Origin: Montifringilla adamsi
Taxonomy: Eukaryota; Chordata; Aves; Passeriformes; Passeridae
Length of the DNA: 64,000 bases
Assembly (NCBI GenBank): GCA_017590115.1
Contig: JAGGNK010013003.1
Span: 1,178,001-1,242,000 of the forward strand
Direction of reading: 5' to 3'
Below the pieces are notes generated by a model, which saw only the letters and a program-made list of their open reading frames with translations, was not told the origin of the DNA and did not search any database. The translations under genes and the position numbers were made by a program. Positions 33,454 through 43,680 of this stretch are shown piece by piece. Positions within the stretch are counted from its first letter, which is position 1, and each line of letters starts with the position of its first letter.

Positions 33454-36400
33454 CAGCATTGCAAACAGAAAGCGCTGTGTTCTCTCTTTGTCTGCAGGCC
33501 CTGCCTCTGGTCTCAGATGGTGCTGAACATTCCACCTTCCCATTTAAACTTCTTCCACGAGACTGGACCAGTGTCAAAAGCCCAATGTGTGATTCATTGT
33601 GGGTTGGTTAAGATGTTTGCATGTGTCTGGAAGTCATCTGTGAAATACCTATCAGTCCATAGCAGGATTTGCTTACAGTCCCATTCATCCATAGCTGGCC
33701 CCTTGTGTTTGAAGAGCATAATCTAATGATATATATTATTATAATTATACCCTTTAACCTGGAACCTAAGGAATGTTTTGACATCTTGGAAATTGCTGAA
33801 AACTCTACTGCCTAACTTCTGCCCTCCTGTGCAAAGCACTTGTTTAAGCAGAAATAGCTTGAATCTTTTGCTGATGAAACAATTGTGATTATTTGCTGTT
33901 CTGTGCCTGTATTGCTGTGGCCAGGTTGCTTGGATGAGACTCAAAGATCAACAGCCTAGTACAAGACAGGCAATATAAAAAATGAGTCCCTGGATAAAGC
34001 AGCATAGGTCTTGCTTGGGTTTGGGTTTGGGTTTTTTTCAGTGTTTACTTTCTCTAGATAATGATTTATTATGTCTGTTGGTTCTTTATACAGAAGGCCT
34101 TATGGAAAGCACACAGGTGGGAAAAACCCCTCTTACTAGCAGAAATAATATTCCCCATCCCATTTTATACCTCAGCTTGCTGCTCCTGGGCCAGCTTTTC
34201 TCTCAAATGCACACACATGGTGTGTGTCCTTCCAGTGCCTGAGAGGAAGGTTTCCACCAGAGGAGGAAAATGTGACATGGTGTTTATCTCTATTAAAAGC
34301 AGACACTGGTCCATCTCTTCCATTTTTATTTGTTTAACCCACTGGTATCACTGAGTTAAGCTTGCTCTCTAGGATCTGATGACAATACAACCTTCTCAGT
34401 ACTTCAGGTGATAACAGTAGATGGTAACAGAGACTTGTTTTATTGCTGTATCTAACAAAATTTAAATCACACATTACAGAATATATGTGCACTATTAATA
34501 TATTTGATTTAGTGTTCATTTTAATAGACTAATAAGAGAACAACTGCTCTAATTAGTTTGGACAAAATCACAGCCATGTATCATATGTTAATGATACCTT
34601 TCTAATTGTTATTTCACTATATTATTCTGAGAACCTTGAGCTTGTTGTTAAATTTCCCAGGAGTCCTTTCCTCTGTTATGACTTTGCTGAAAATGATCCT
34701 CTGTATGGAGCCACAACTCTCAAAATAAAGCATTAACTGCAGCAATTATGTACTTACACCAGCTGTATTTTAAGGACAGTTGTTGAAGAAATACCTAATA
34801 GATTAGATATATTTGGAAAAAATTGGTTGTCTAAATTTGACACTGACTATGGTTATTGTTTCACATGTTTTGAGATTACAGGTAGCTGTAAATGTTCTTA
34901 TTTTGAGTAGTCTGAGTGAATACATGTAGCTTAGAGGTAATTACATAGTAGTCCAGCAGTGCTGTTACTGTGAACTTTCCCAGCATATTTTACCACAAAA
35001 ATCTTCCCCCATGAGGGGTAAAAACATCTGGGAAGGTGAAGCAATATCATCCCTGCTTGAATTTTCAGTCTTCAGATCAGTTGGGGATTTTTTTCTCCCC
35101 TTTCCTCCAGAAGGCTCCCCTGAAAGCTGTCTGCTCTCACTGTTGTGAACTCCTTAGAGCTGACATAAAATTACCACCTACCCTCTGCCAGGGTTCGTTT
35201 AAACAGCTCTTCGTTAAACAGCGGCCTGTTTATTTTCCTATTGCATCAGCACAAAAGCAATCATTTCCCTCCTTAGACTCTTGACTTGTTAAACAAACCA
35301 GAATTATTTGTTTTCTGTTGGGAAGACATGATCTTCATTCCTCTTAACCACTTTTCTGTACCTCAGTTCCAGACTGAAGGCAGCCTGCTGGCACGTGCAT
35401 GAGAAGAATGAAAACCACTCTTCTGGAGTGCTTTTTTTGGAAACCTGGCCTTAATAATTCCCTGCTTTTGCAGCACTCTTGCCTGCATGGCCTTCACCTG
35501 CTCACATGCAGTTGACTAATCCTATTATCAGCTAGTATGTCCCTATCTGTGTTCTCCTCCATCACTGCCAAACGGTGAGGCCCCAGTCAGCAGGAAATTT
35601 GGTAGTTCATGACCTGCAAGTTGATTTAATGAGATCTGTCATGATCTTTGTGATCCCTCCTGGTGACATTCCTGCTCACCAGGAGCAACTTTTTAGCACA
35701 GCCTGCCCAAAATGAAGAAGGAAGGGCCTGTCTGTGCTCTTTTAATGTTCAGAGGACATCCTAAATGTGTCCTAAATCTAGATATGTCTGCCTGAGTGTT
35801 GCTTTCATGCTGGTTTCCATAATCTCCATTTCCTTGATACCTTGACTCTCCAGGCCCTAATGGGCAGTGTACTAGGTTGGACAGAATACCCAATTTCTGT
35901 GTCCATTCCAGAGTGCTGATAGCAGTTCAGAATCTGGGTATTTTCATACTTAGAAATGCAAGATGGGTCCTATCAGACTAACCTCAGATGCTCTGATGTG
36001 CTCATGTGCTTTAGAGTTGCCAGGCAGGCGTTCAGAAAAATCTCTGTAGGTGCCTCTATCGACCTTAACACAGTATTGTTTTGAAAAACAGATTTTGTGA
36101 CTCAAGGGCTTTTTTTAAAATTCAATTAACTTGGTATCTTGATTCCTCACTAAAATCCAGTAGGTTCCCAGTTGTTACAAGTGCTAAAATTAGCTCAGCA
36201 AACTGAATTTTCGGTTATTTTCAGTAAGGGTATATTTTATTCTCTCTCACTGGCTTTGGAGGTTTCCATGCTCTGAACACAGTCAGGCCTCCACAAATAG
36301 CAAGCATTTTGCTTTTCTTTTGGCTCTGAATAATTTAAAAGATGAAAACTACACCTGTTGAGTTAGGCTGTGATGTGCTGGCCGACACGTCCCGCTGTTC

Positions 36401-37323
36401 CGCACAGGCTCTTCCCTGGGGTCAGGTGAGGTGTGGGCAGAGCTGAGCCATTCCAAAAGAGAAGATATTACCTTAAATCTCTGGGTATTAACTCTAGTGC
36501 AATCGTGTTGGCTGCTGCCTTAAAATATGATGTCACCTTGCCCCAATCACAGCCCATTTTCTGTGAGCGTGATGTGAACTCCCCAGAGAAGCATCCTCTG
36601 AGTGACAGCAGCATCCCGTGCTGCCGTTGCTAAGCGACAAGATTCAGCTTTCAGCAGGATCTAATTTTAAAGTATTTAACCCTAGATCTGTCAAGGTTCA
36701 TTATTTCCAGTGTGCTGGTTAATCCCTACTTGTTGGTGCCCAACTTCACAAATGCCCTGCTCCTCACAGTGGTGCTGTTTTATTTGTCACAGATAATGTC
36801 TCAGAATGAGGATAAGCAAAAACGCCCCAGGTAGAGCTCGATACCAAGTTTCATTTTACTCTGATCTATACACAGAAATATGGGACACAATTAGAGGTGA
36901 AAATCCTGTACTGTTGTTCTGGGAATCTTCCCTTTGCTGGCTTGTGCAAGTGGCTCTCCCCTGCTTTCCTTCTAAGGAATGCTGAATTTCAAGTAAATGA
37001 GTGCTGATGGCAATAACAATTAAGCTTCAATTTTTAGTAATATTATATGTCCTCTTGTTTCTTGCTGTATTTCATCTAGGTTAAGAAGCTTGTCATCTTA
37101 CTTAAAGGCACTTGAAAAAGAGGATGTAATTTTGAAATTTGAGGGGGTTTTAATACAGGAAAACTTAAGTTCTTTTAAATCATTACAGATAATGATGAAG
37201 CTCTACAGAGAATTTTTGTTGGTGTTTTTTGTGGGGGTTGTTTGGTGTGGCTTTTTTTTATAGTTATCTGCATTTAATTTCTTTCTAAAATGTAGAGGCC
37301 TGGAATGCTACTCAGGTATTTTA

Positions 37324-37324
<1 letters not shown>

Positions 37325-37366
<42 letters not shown>
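37325..37366. repeat. Poly-A tract (A42)
   Basis: An uninterrupted run of 42 A, the longest mononucleotide run in the window. No recognised gene-derived sequence or target-site duplication flanks it, so a processed retrocopy tail is not supported. Confidence 0.95.
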
Positions 37367-37367
<1 letters not shown>

Positions 37368-38996
37368 ATAACCAGCTGTATCACTCTTAGGTTAATTACT
37401 ACACATCCCTGTAAGTGCACTCAAGTTCACTGCTACCTTCTTAACGTGATATCTCATTCAGCTCAGATAATGCTGCTGTAACTGGTCAGTATCATAACAA
37501 CAATAACGAAAGAAAAAACACTGAGAACCGCACAAGACCTTCTTCCCCCAAATGCAGTAAATTTTTTTAAAAAATTATTCATATTTTAAATGCTAATATA
37601 ATTCATCTCAGCCTCATAATCCCACCTAGGATTCTTCCTTCTCCTGTTGTTAGGGTTTGAAACTGACACCGCCTTGCTCCTTATGCTGTATCTCCTTCCC
37701 AATTCATACTAATCCACAAAGACAAACCTGTCCCTGCCAAGGCACATTTTTCAGCAGTTGATTTGATCAGGATACTCTCCTGCTGCCTTTTAATCCCCCC
37801 TTCCACTGCTCCGAGTTCCCATTCCCATCTCTGGGCTCATGCTGCCCAAAAAACTGTTTATGCCTTTCTCCTCCTGTGTTGTGCCTTCTCCCTGTGCTGC
37901 CAGGGAGGAGCCCTGCCCCACATCTCCTCCATCCCCCTCTTCTTTTGCATCCCGGTCTTTACACACCAAAGAGCTGGCTTTAGATCATTCCAAAAGTCCA
38001 AATTCTTCCCAGAGGCACTACAGTCCTTTTAAAAATAATAATAAAAAACAGATCGTGAACAGGAATAGTTCTGATCAAAATGTTCCCTAAACTCCTGGTA
38101 GACCTCCCAGCTCTCTCTGCTCATGTGTCTGTCTCTGGAGAGAAGACAAACCCACCACATCTTTGCTGTGGTAACAGCTCCAGGTTTGTGGATGGTCCTT
38201 GCATGGGTAAGTCAGGACTTCTTCCCAAGGCTTGCAGATCTGTGTCACAACTGGGGTACACAAGAGAGCATCCACTTCTTACTCCATAATCTTCACAATG
38301 CTCCTCCTCCATTATTTCTTTCTCTATTAAATCAGGTAATTTCTCTTCTGGGATTTAATGTATATTGCTTTTATTTTTCTTTCTCCAGCAAACATGCAAG
38401 ACCCTGGAATTTCAGTGTGGGCAGTTCTAGCCAGGCTGAGGTTTCTCAGCTATGGCCCCTGCAAGTGTGAAGAAAAGCAAGAAACGAGGCTGTAGAAGAT
38501 GTACAGACCTTCAACAAAAGATGGCAGAGCTAGGGAAGAGGTTTCATTTCCCTGGAGAGGGAGAATTTCACATTCAAAACCCAAACTTTTTGAGCTGTTA
38601 CTAAGTTCTGCTGGTTTCTGGAGCGAGTATCAGTAAGGATTTGCTGTGGAGGGCCAGCAGTGCCTGCTGTTGCATGCAGGGCTGGTATGTGTTGTACCCA
38701 CGTGGAATGTGAGCTGCAAAGTTCAACTCTGACTTATCACAGGCAGCTGCCTGCTCAGTTTTTCCATCTTCTCGTCCTCAGCAATTTCTTTCGGTACAAA
38801 GGCACCGCTCCCCTGGCCATGCACACACCCTATAGATGACTCAAGCTATTTAACCTATGGGCTGGGAAGGGACATGAGAGGGAGAGAGAGACTTGTTCTC
38901 ATTTCTATTTTTAAATGCTATGGAAACACTGAAATGACGATAACAAATAATAATTAAGCTGGTCCGTGAGGTGCATTATCTGTACATACATATACC

Positions 38997-39018
38997 TTTT
39001 TTTTTTTTTTTTTTTTTA
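38997..39018. repeat. Poly-T tract (T22)
   Basis: An uninterrupted run of 22 T in intergenic DNA. Confidence 0.95.
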
Positions 39019-41912
39019 CTACTTGCCTTTTTTTTTATCAGAGCAATCAGGTTTTGCCGAGGTGAGAGGTTACTGGTAAGGAGCAGTGTGTTACAGTCAC
39101 CATGAGAAATAACGAGCGTGCACTGTGAGCACACATCCTGCTGTTCAGACTTGCCGTTGCTACGATAACAGAAACAAAACACCAGTTTCGGGTGTTCGCA
39201 GCTTCCGAGGATGTGGTTTATTTGCTGCTTGTGATAGTCTGATGACTGAAGATGGCTTTCTTCCAATCATTTTTGAATTTTTTCTGTCTCTTAGAAACCC
39301 TTTTGTTGTGAGTACTTTTGAGGACATAAGTGATGACAATGAAGTTTATTTTCCCAAAGCACAGAAAACATCCTGGATAACCTGAAATATCTTCTTGGTT
39401 TATTTCTTTACCTGCACCTATTCGCAGGGTCTGTGAGTAAAAGTTCTGACTAATAAGACAGAGAGGAAGACACGGTTTGAGCAGGAAGGGAGGAGAAATG
39501 AGCTTGAAAATAGGATGATTTTGAAACAATCACAGTCATTCTTAAATAAATTAGTTGTCTTGAGACAGCACCTAGAATTCAACACCCATTGTAGCAGCTG
39601 CTGAGCACAGACACAAGGGAAGGACAGCCTCTGTTACACTGTCTATCCTTTGCTATCTGTTTTCCTCATGGAAACAAAAATGCCATGAGTGTTGGGAGGG
39701 ACTCCACACGTCACCTTTGAGCTTGCATTAAGCCCTGCTGCCATAACCTGTACTTATTCCTGTGGGTGTGGTACAGAAGGCTGTATTTTGGGGGTCCTGT
39801 GCCAACCACCCCACAGCGCTTGGCATTCCACTCCCCTGAGCTCTCTCACTCCAAACCTGTGCCAAGAGGAGCAGTCCCTTGCAATTACTGAGGCAGTGCT
39901 GTGGAAGCCTCAGGACACCACGCTGTGGTGACACGTCCCTGGGCTGCAGTGCTGGGACAGCCTTGCTCTCCAGGGAGAGGTGAGAATTAAGGATGTGCTT
40001 GCGAGGAAACAGAACAATGAAGACATTTTTTGCACAGCTGACGTTTGGGGAAGTACTTGCAGCTGCCACGGCAAATCAAAAGGATGAATCTGAGAATTTC
40101 CTGCGAGAGAGTGAAAAAAACCTCAACCAACCAACAAACTTTTGTCACCTGTGTTTTTGGGGAAATTTGCTGAAGCTGTTTGCCAAGAGCCACCATGGGA
40201 TAATTGATAAATTACAACGTCCTGACATTATAGGGACTCTGGGATCTGTGAGAAACTGGGCAAGAGACAGTACCACTTTAAAACACAAGAGGCTGGCCTG
40301 ATTCTTAAGTACACTGCAGTAGGGCTGCTCTGATGAGCCTAAAAGTCCTGCAGCCAGCTCTCAGCCTTAAAGCAGTAAAAGCACCCAGCTTTCATTTGCT
40401 CCTCTCACTTGTTCCAAGCAACTGGCATCGCCTCCTATGATAAATGCCCTATATGATGTACACTTGCCTCTTGTCACTCTGGGTGGATGCAGGCGAATAA
40501 ATTCTGGGCTCTTCCACTCTGAGTGCTTGCTACCCCGTCAGGAACACCGCTGTTGTCAGTGGGAAGCAACCTAGGCACTGTAATTCCCTGAGCTCAGTCT
40601 CCCATCTTTCAGCTGACACCTCTCTGCCAGCATTCACTGCACCAGAGACGGGAGAACTGCATCATAAAAGCATCTTTGGAGGCAGCACAAACTCGGGAGT
40701 ACTTGCAAAGTGTGTTCAAAGTATTTCAGTGTAACATTTCAATGAAAGACACATCCTAGAAAATGCAAACTTAAAAAGTTGCAGGTTGGAGTCAAATGTA
40801 AAGGCTTTAAATAATTTTCCTATACAAAATGTACTGCACTGAGATATAAGGATACACCATGGAAGGCATGCTGCTCTTCACCCTGATCTGCAGCAGTTGC
40901 AAACCCCATTTGTTTTGCTAGAAAACTTCTTTAGGGGACGCAAAATGGAGTGGAAAGGAAGTGTATCTGCTCTAATAGTTAAAAACTAGATCTTCCTTAT
41001 TTCTTATTCCAAGATTGCTGTTTAAGCTCTTCTAGTCAAAGCAGAACAGCAGCAAGATCATTTGGATGAATGATGACAGTGTGTGTTTTGCCTATCTCCC
41101 CTTTTACACTTCCCAAAAATGCACAGTGCTGTTGTTGGCAATAGGGATCAGCAACATGTCCTCCAACACTAAGACTTCCTGTGGAGACACAAACATGTTT
41201 ACTAATCTGGCCCCCGTGTCATATTTGGGGCTTGCCAACTTCACTACTGTGATAAGCAAAAGAACAGCACACACACACCATCAAAGCCTCAAAACTAAGG
41301 AAAAAAATTAGCTTCCATTATTGGCACCTTCTTTCCACTCCTACTTAAGGGGAACAAAGACAAAAGGAGGTAACAAAATGATGATTTATCACCTCTAGCA
41401 CTACCCACTACTGAGGAACAGCTATGAAGACATTGTGCTGAAATCAAGTGGAAAAAAAATGATACCATGGAAACGGAACAAAAATAATAATTTGCTGCTA
41501 CATCTCTGTCCTAGACCAGGAAGCCCTTAACCTGCAAATCGCCAGATGCTCAGCATATACTGGTGAAATCACACCACATTTTTGCCTCATTACTCTTTTC
41601 CTTACACATCTGTTTCCAGTCATGTTCAGAAACAAAATTCTGCATTGGCTGAGTACCTGGCAGTACCAAATACACCTTTTATGATGTTTTCAGTTTCTAC
41701 TTGAAGTGTGCTGATGGTATATACATGTTTAAATGTTTGGTCAGTCTGAGGATAAAGAAGGATAAATATGAGGTAAGTAGCAGAGCCTCAGCAGACTCGA
41801 AAGGATGGCTGAATGCTGGAGAAGCTCAAAGGTGGCCCTGAAACAGAAACCTACCTGCTGGAGAGAGGAGAGAGAGAAAGGCCCCTCCAGGACAACACTG
41901 GGTGCAGAAACC

Positions 41913-42262
41913 CAGAATCACAAAATCACAGAGTTGTTAGTGTTGGAAGAGACCTCGGGAGAGCATCCATTCCAACCCCCTGCCAAGGCAGGGTCACCTG
42001 GAGCAGGTGACACAGGAGCGTGTCCAGGTGGGGTCTGAATGCCTCCAGGGAGGGAGACTCCACAGCCTCCCTGGGCAGCTGTGCCAGTGCTCTGCCATCC
42101 TCAGTGTAAAGAAATCCTTCCTCATGCTGAGGTGGAACTTCTTGTGTTTCAGTTTTCAGACATTGCTCCTCAACCTGTCACTGGGCACCACTGAAAAGAG
42201 CCTGGCACCATCCCCTTGGCACCTTGAGATATTTACATGCATTGGTGAGATCCCCTCTCAGT
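41913..42262 (-). mobile_element. CR1 LINE 3'-end fragment
   Basis: The left end CAGAATCACAAAATCACAG is the reverse complement of the ATTCTRTGATTCT-type 3' terminal repeat of avian CR1. It is followed by the familiar GTTGGAAGAGACCTC, CATTCCAACCCCCTGCC, GGTGGGGTCTGAATGCCTCC and GAGATCCCCTCTCAG blocks in CR1 order. The element is therefore a 5'-truncated copy inserted in minus orientation, with no reverse transcriptase coding part left. The right boundary is approximate; 42,263-42,355 is unassigned. Confidence 0.9.
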
Positions 42263-42355
42263 GATGCCCCAGAGTGTGGAATTTGAGTTTCTGCACTGAG
42301 AGGGCATTGCACAGCCTGGGATCTACCCGTGTTCTCCATCATTGGGATAGAATGG

Positions 42356-42971
42356 TGTGAAAAATGCATATTTTATTATTGGCTTTTCGCAAATATTAAA
42401 ATGAATATTATATGTGTTATGTTAGAAAGTTATTAATTTAACATTAATAAATATAAATTAAATATAGGTTTTGGTTATAACATAATGTTAAAATAGAAAC
42501 TATGTATGTGGGATTTTTTTTTAAAGAAAGGAATGAGGTACTCGTACCAGATAGCAGCCACAGGACACCTAAATCTTTCAGAGAATTTATTGCCCCATTA
42601 TCAGAATAAACTAACTTCTTCCCACCTTGCTCAGCCCTGAAGACGCCCTAAGGATTCAGAGGAGGAAGCTGACACTGACCAGACAGAATCCTGTGTTTGA
42701 ATGGAATTTATGCATCATGTATGAGATGTATGAATATGCAACAGGCTATTGCTTTTAAGGGTTAATCCTCTGTTAACGGTGTCCTTTTTGGGCTTATTTT
42801 GCCCAGGAAGAGGTACCCGGACTGTCCATAACTCTTTGTTTTTATTGTCTCATATTGTCCTAAATCCAAATTGCCCAAATTTTTATTACTCTAATTGCAC
42901 TGCTATTTTTATACCCATTTTATTACTATTCAACTTTTAACATTTTAAAAACAAGCGAGTGGCGTTTTCCA
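42356..42971 (+). mobile_element. Solo LTR of an endogenous retrovirus (ERVL-like), about 616 bp
   Basis: It starts TGTGAAAAATGCATATTTTA and ends near GAGTGGCGTTTTCCA. I recognise several interior blocks from a songbird LTR family (GGATTCAGAGGAGGAAGC; TTTTGGGCTTATTTTGCCC; TTAACATTTTAAAAACAAG). The ERVL-type assignment is from memory. It is AT-rich and meets the GC-rich PPP1R21 promoter with no spacer. The canonical CACA end is altered and no target-site duplication is evident, so the right end may be slightly eroded. No internal viral genes are present. Confidence 0.8.
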
Positions 42972-43330
42972 GAGCGGGCCCCTCAGTATCTCCTGCGGGC
43001 GGGTCTGGGGGCTGCAGGGCGGGCCGGGCGCGGGCCCTGCCACCGCTGCGGGCTGCGGCCGCTCACGGAGCCGCTTTTGTTCCCCGGCTCCGCCACGGGC
43101 CCGCAAACACCGCGCCTGCCTCGGGGTCTGAGCGTGCCGCGGCTCCCGCGGCTCCCCCTGGCGACAGCGCTGCCGGCCGGGGAGCCGCGGGACCGGCGGG
43201 GGCACGGTGCCGGGCAGGGATGGCGCCGGAGCATCGCTGGCCGCTCCCCCCCCATCGCGACCGTCACGACATGAACCTCCCAGCCCCATTCGCGGGCGAA
43301 GCTTTTTGGGCGGGGCGGCCCCCCGTAGCC

Positions 43331-43344
43331 GTTGCCGTGGCAAC
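43331..43344. promoter_or_regulatory. RFX X-box, perfect inverted repeat
   Basis: GTTGCCGTGGCAAC matches the X-box form GTNRCC-N0-3-RGYAAC with both half-sites intact and a 2 bp spacer. RFX-family factors bind such sites, often in ciliary gene promoters. Confidence 0.7.
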
Positions 43345-43372
43345 GGGCGGCGACGGCGAGCGCCTCGCCGGT

Positions 43373-43382
43373 GTCACGTGAC
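43373..43382. promoter_or_regulatory. CLEAR/E-box palindrome
   Basis: GTCACGTGAC is an exact match to the 10 bp CLEAR element bound by TFEB/TFE3 in lysosome-related promoters, and also a strong USF/MITF E-box. Confidence 0.7.
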
Positions 43383-43415
43383 TCGCCCCGCCCCGCCGCC
43401 GCCGCCCCCCCTCCC

Positions 43416-43449
43416 GCCGCCATCTTGGAAGTTGCGTCAAGATGGTGGC
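43416..43449. promoter_or_regulatory. Inverted pair of YY1 sites
   Basis: GCCGCCATCTTGG (43,416-43,428) and CAAGATGGTGGC (43,438-43,449) are YY1 consensus sites on opposite strands with a 9 bp gap. Such sites often lie close to or just downstream of transcription starts. Confidence 0.7.
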
Positions 43450-43495
43450 GCCGGTGGCTTAAAGCTCCGCCCCCGCCGCCTCGCGCTCGGCGCGG

Positions 43496-43503
43496 TTACG
43501 TCA
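43496..43503. promoter_or_regulatory. CRE/ATF-like site
   Basis: TTACGTCA, the reverse complement of TGACGTAA, a common CREB/ATF site variant in CpG-island promoters. Confidence 0.5.
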
Positions 43504-43525
43504 CCGCGTTCCCGCCGCCCTGAAC

Positions 43526-43534
43526 CCGGAAGTG
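43526..43534 (+). promoter_or_regulatory. ETS site
   Basis: CCGGAAGTG, the GABPA/ELK-type consensus, 90 bp before the coding start. Confidence 0.55.
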
Positions 43535-43584
43535 CGTCTTGCTATTCGCGGGCGTGCGGGGCCGGCGGGAGCGCCCGAGTCCGG

Positions 43585-43609
43585 CCGAGCCGAGCCGAGC
43601 CGAGCCGAG
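43585..43609. repeat. (CCGAG)5 pentanucleotide repeat
   Basis: Five perfect CCGAG units in the presumed 5' UTR, ending 14 bp before the PPP1R21 coding start. Confidence 0.9.
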
Positions 43610-43623
43610 CCGGCGGGGTATCA

Positions 43624-43680
43624 TTGGCGGCGGCGGAGCTGCAGGGGAAGTACCAGAAGCTGGCCCAGGAGTACTCCAAG
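43624..43680 (+). CDS. PPP1R21: PPP1R21 exon 1 (coding start lacks ATG)
   Basis: Encodes AAAELQGKYQKLAQEYSK before donor AAG|GTACCG at 43,681, matching the conserved N-terminus after Met. The first codon is TTG where ATG is expected. The in-frame reading is open upstream to 43,207, where the only upstream in-frame ATG lies inside the promoter region. The next downstream in-frame ATG is in exon 3, about residue 47. Start placement is by homology. Confidence 0.85.

Larger units (their letters stand above)
30154..33475 (+). other. FOXN2: FOXN2 3' UTR
   Basis: From the stop codon to the region after tandem AATAAA signals at 33,372 and 33,448, about 3.3 kb. The last kilobase is AT-rich. It includes an AU-rich-element nonamer TTATTTATT at 33,074-33,082 and Pumilio-type TGTANATA matches at 30,771 and 32,450. 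These suggest post-transcriptional control, which is inference. The 31.3-32.4 kb middle portion is less AT-rich and not recognised. Confidence 0.7.
33476..41912. other. Intergenic DNA between FOXN2 and PPP1R21
   Basis: 8.4 kb without a supportable exon on either strand. Open frames are short and look random. Simple repeats are an A42 run at 37,325-37,366 and a T22 run at 38,997-39,018. A small hairpin lies at 35,657-35,685. Nothing else was recognised; conserved non-coding elements cannot be judged from one sequence. Confidence 0.6.
42972..43623 (+). promoter_or_regulatory. PPP1R21: PPP1R21 CpG-island promoter and 5' UTR
   Basis: A CpG-dense, TATA-less region starting exactly where the LTR ends and running past exon 1 to about 43,800. 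Perfect or near-perfect factor sites lie in order: RFX X-box 43,331-43,344, CLEAR/E-box palindrome 43,373-43,382, inverted YY1 pair 43,416-43,428 and 43,438-43,449, CRE-like TTACGTCA 43,496-43,503, and ETS CCGGAAGTG 43,526-43,534. The spacing suggests a start of transcription around 43,420-43,560, which is inference. A (CCGAG)5 repeat lies just before the coding start. No divergent gene was supported. Confidence 0.8.

Noticed and set aside
34010..34036. GGGTTT repeats resembling telomeric sequence
   Set aside because: Three units only and not the TTAGGG motif; simple T/G-rich sequence.
42945..43423. Open frames on the minus strand suggesting a divergent gene at the PPP1R21 promoter
   Set aside because: Composition artefact of the CpG island. 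No conserved protein or splice structure is seen, though a divergent non-coding RNA cannot be excluded.
43207..43623. 139-codon N-terminal extension of PPP1R21 from an upstream in-frame ATG
   Set aside because: The stretch contains the RFX, CLEAR, YY1 and CRE sites and low-complexity residues, so it is promoter and not coding. It remains the only upstream in-frame ATG.
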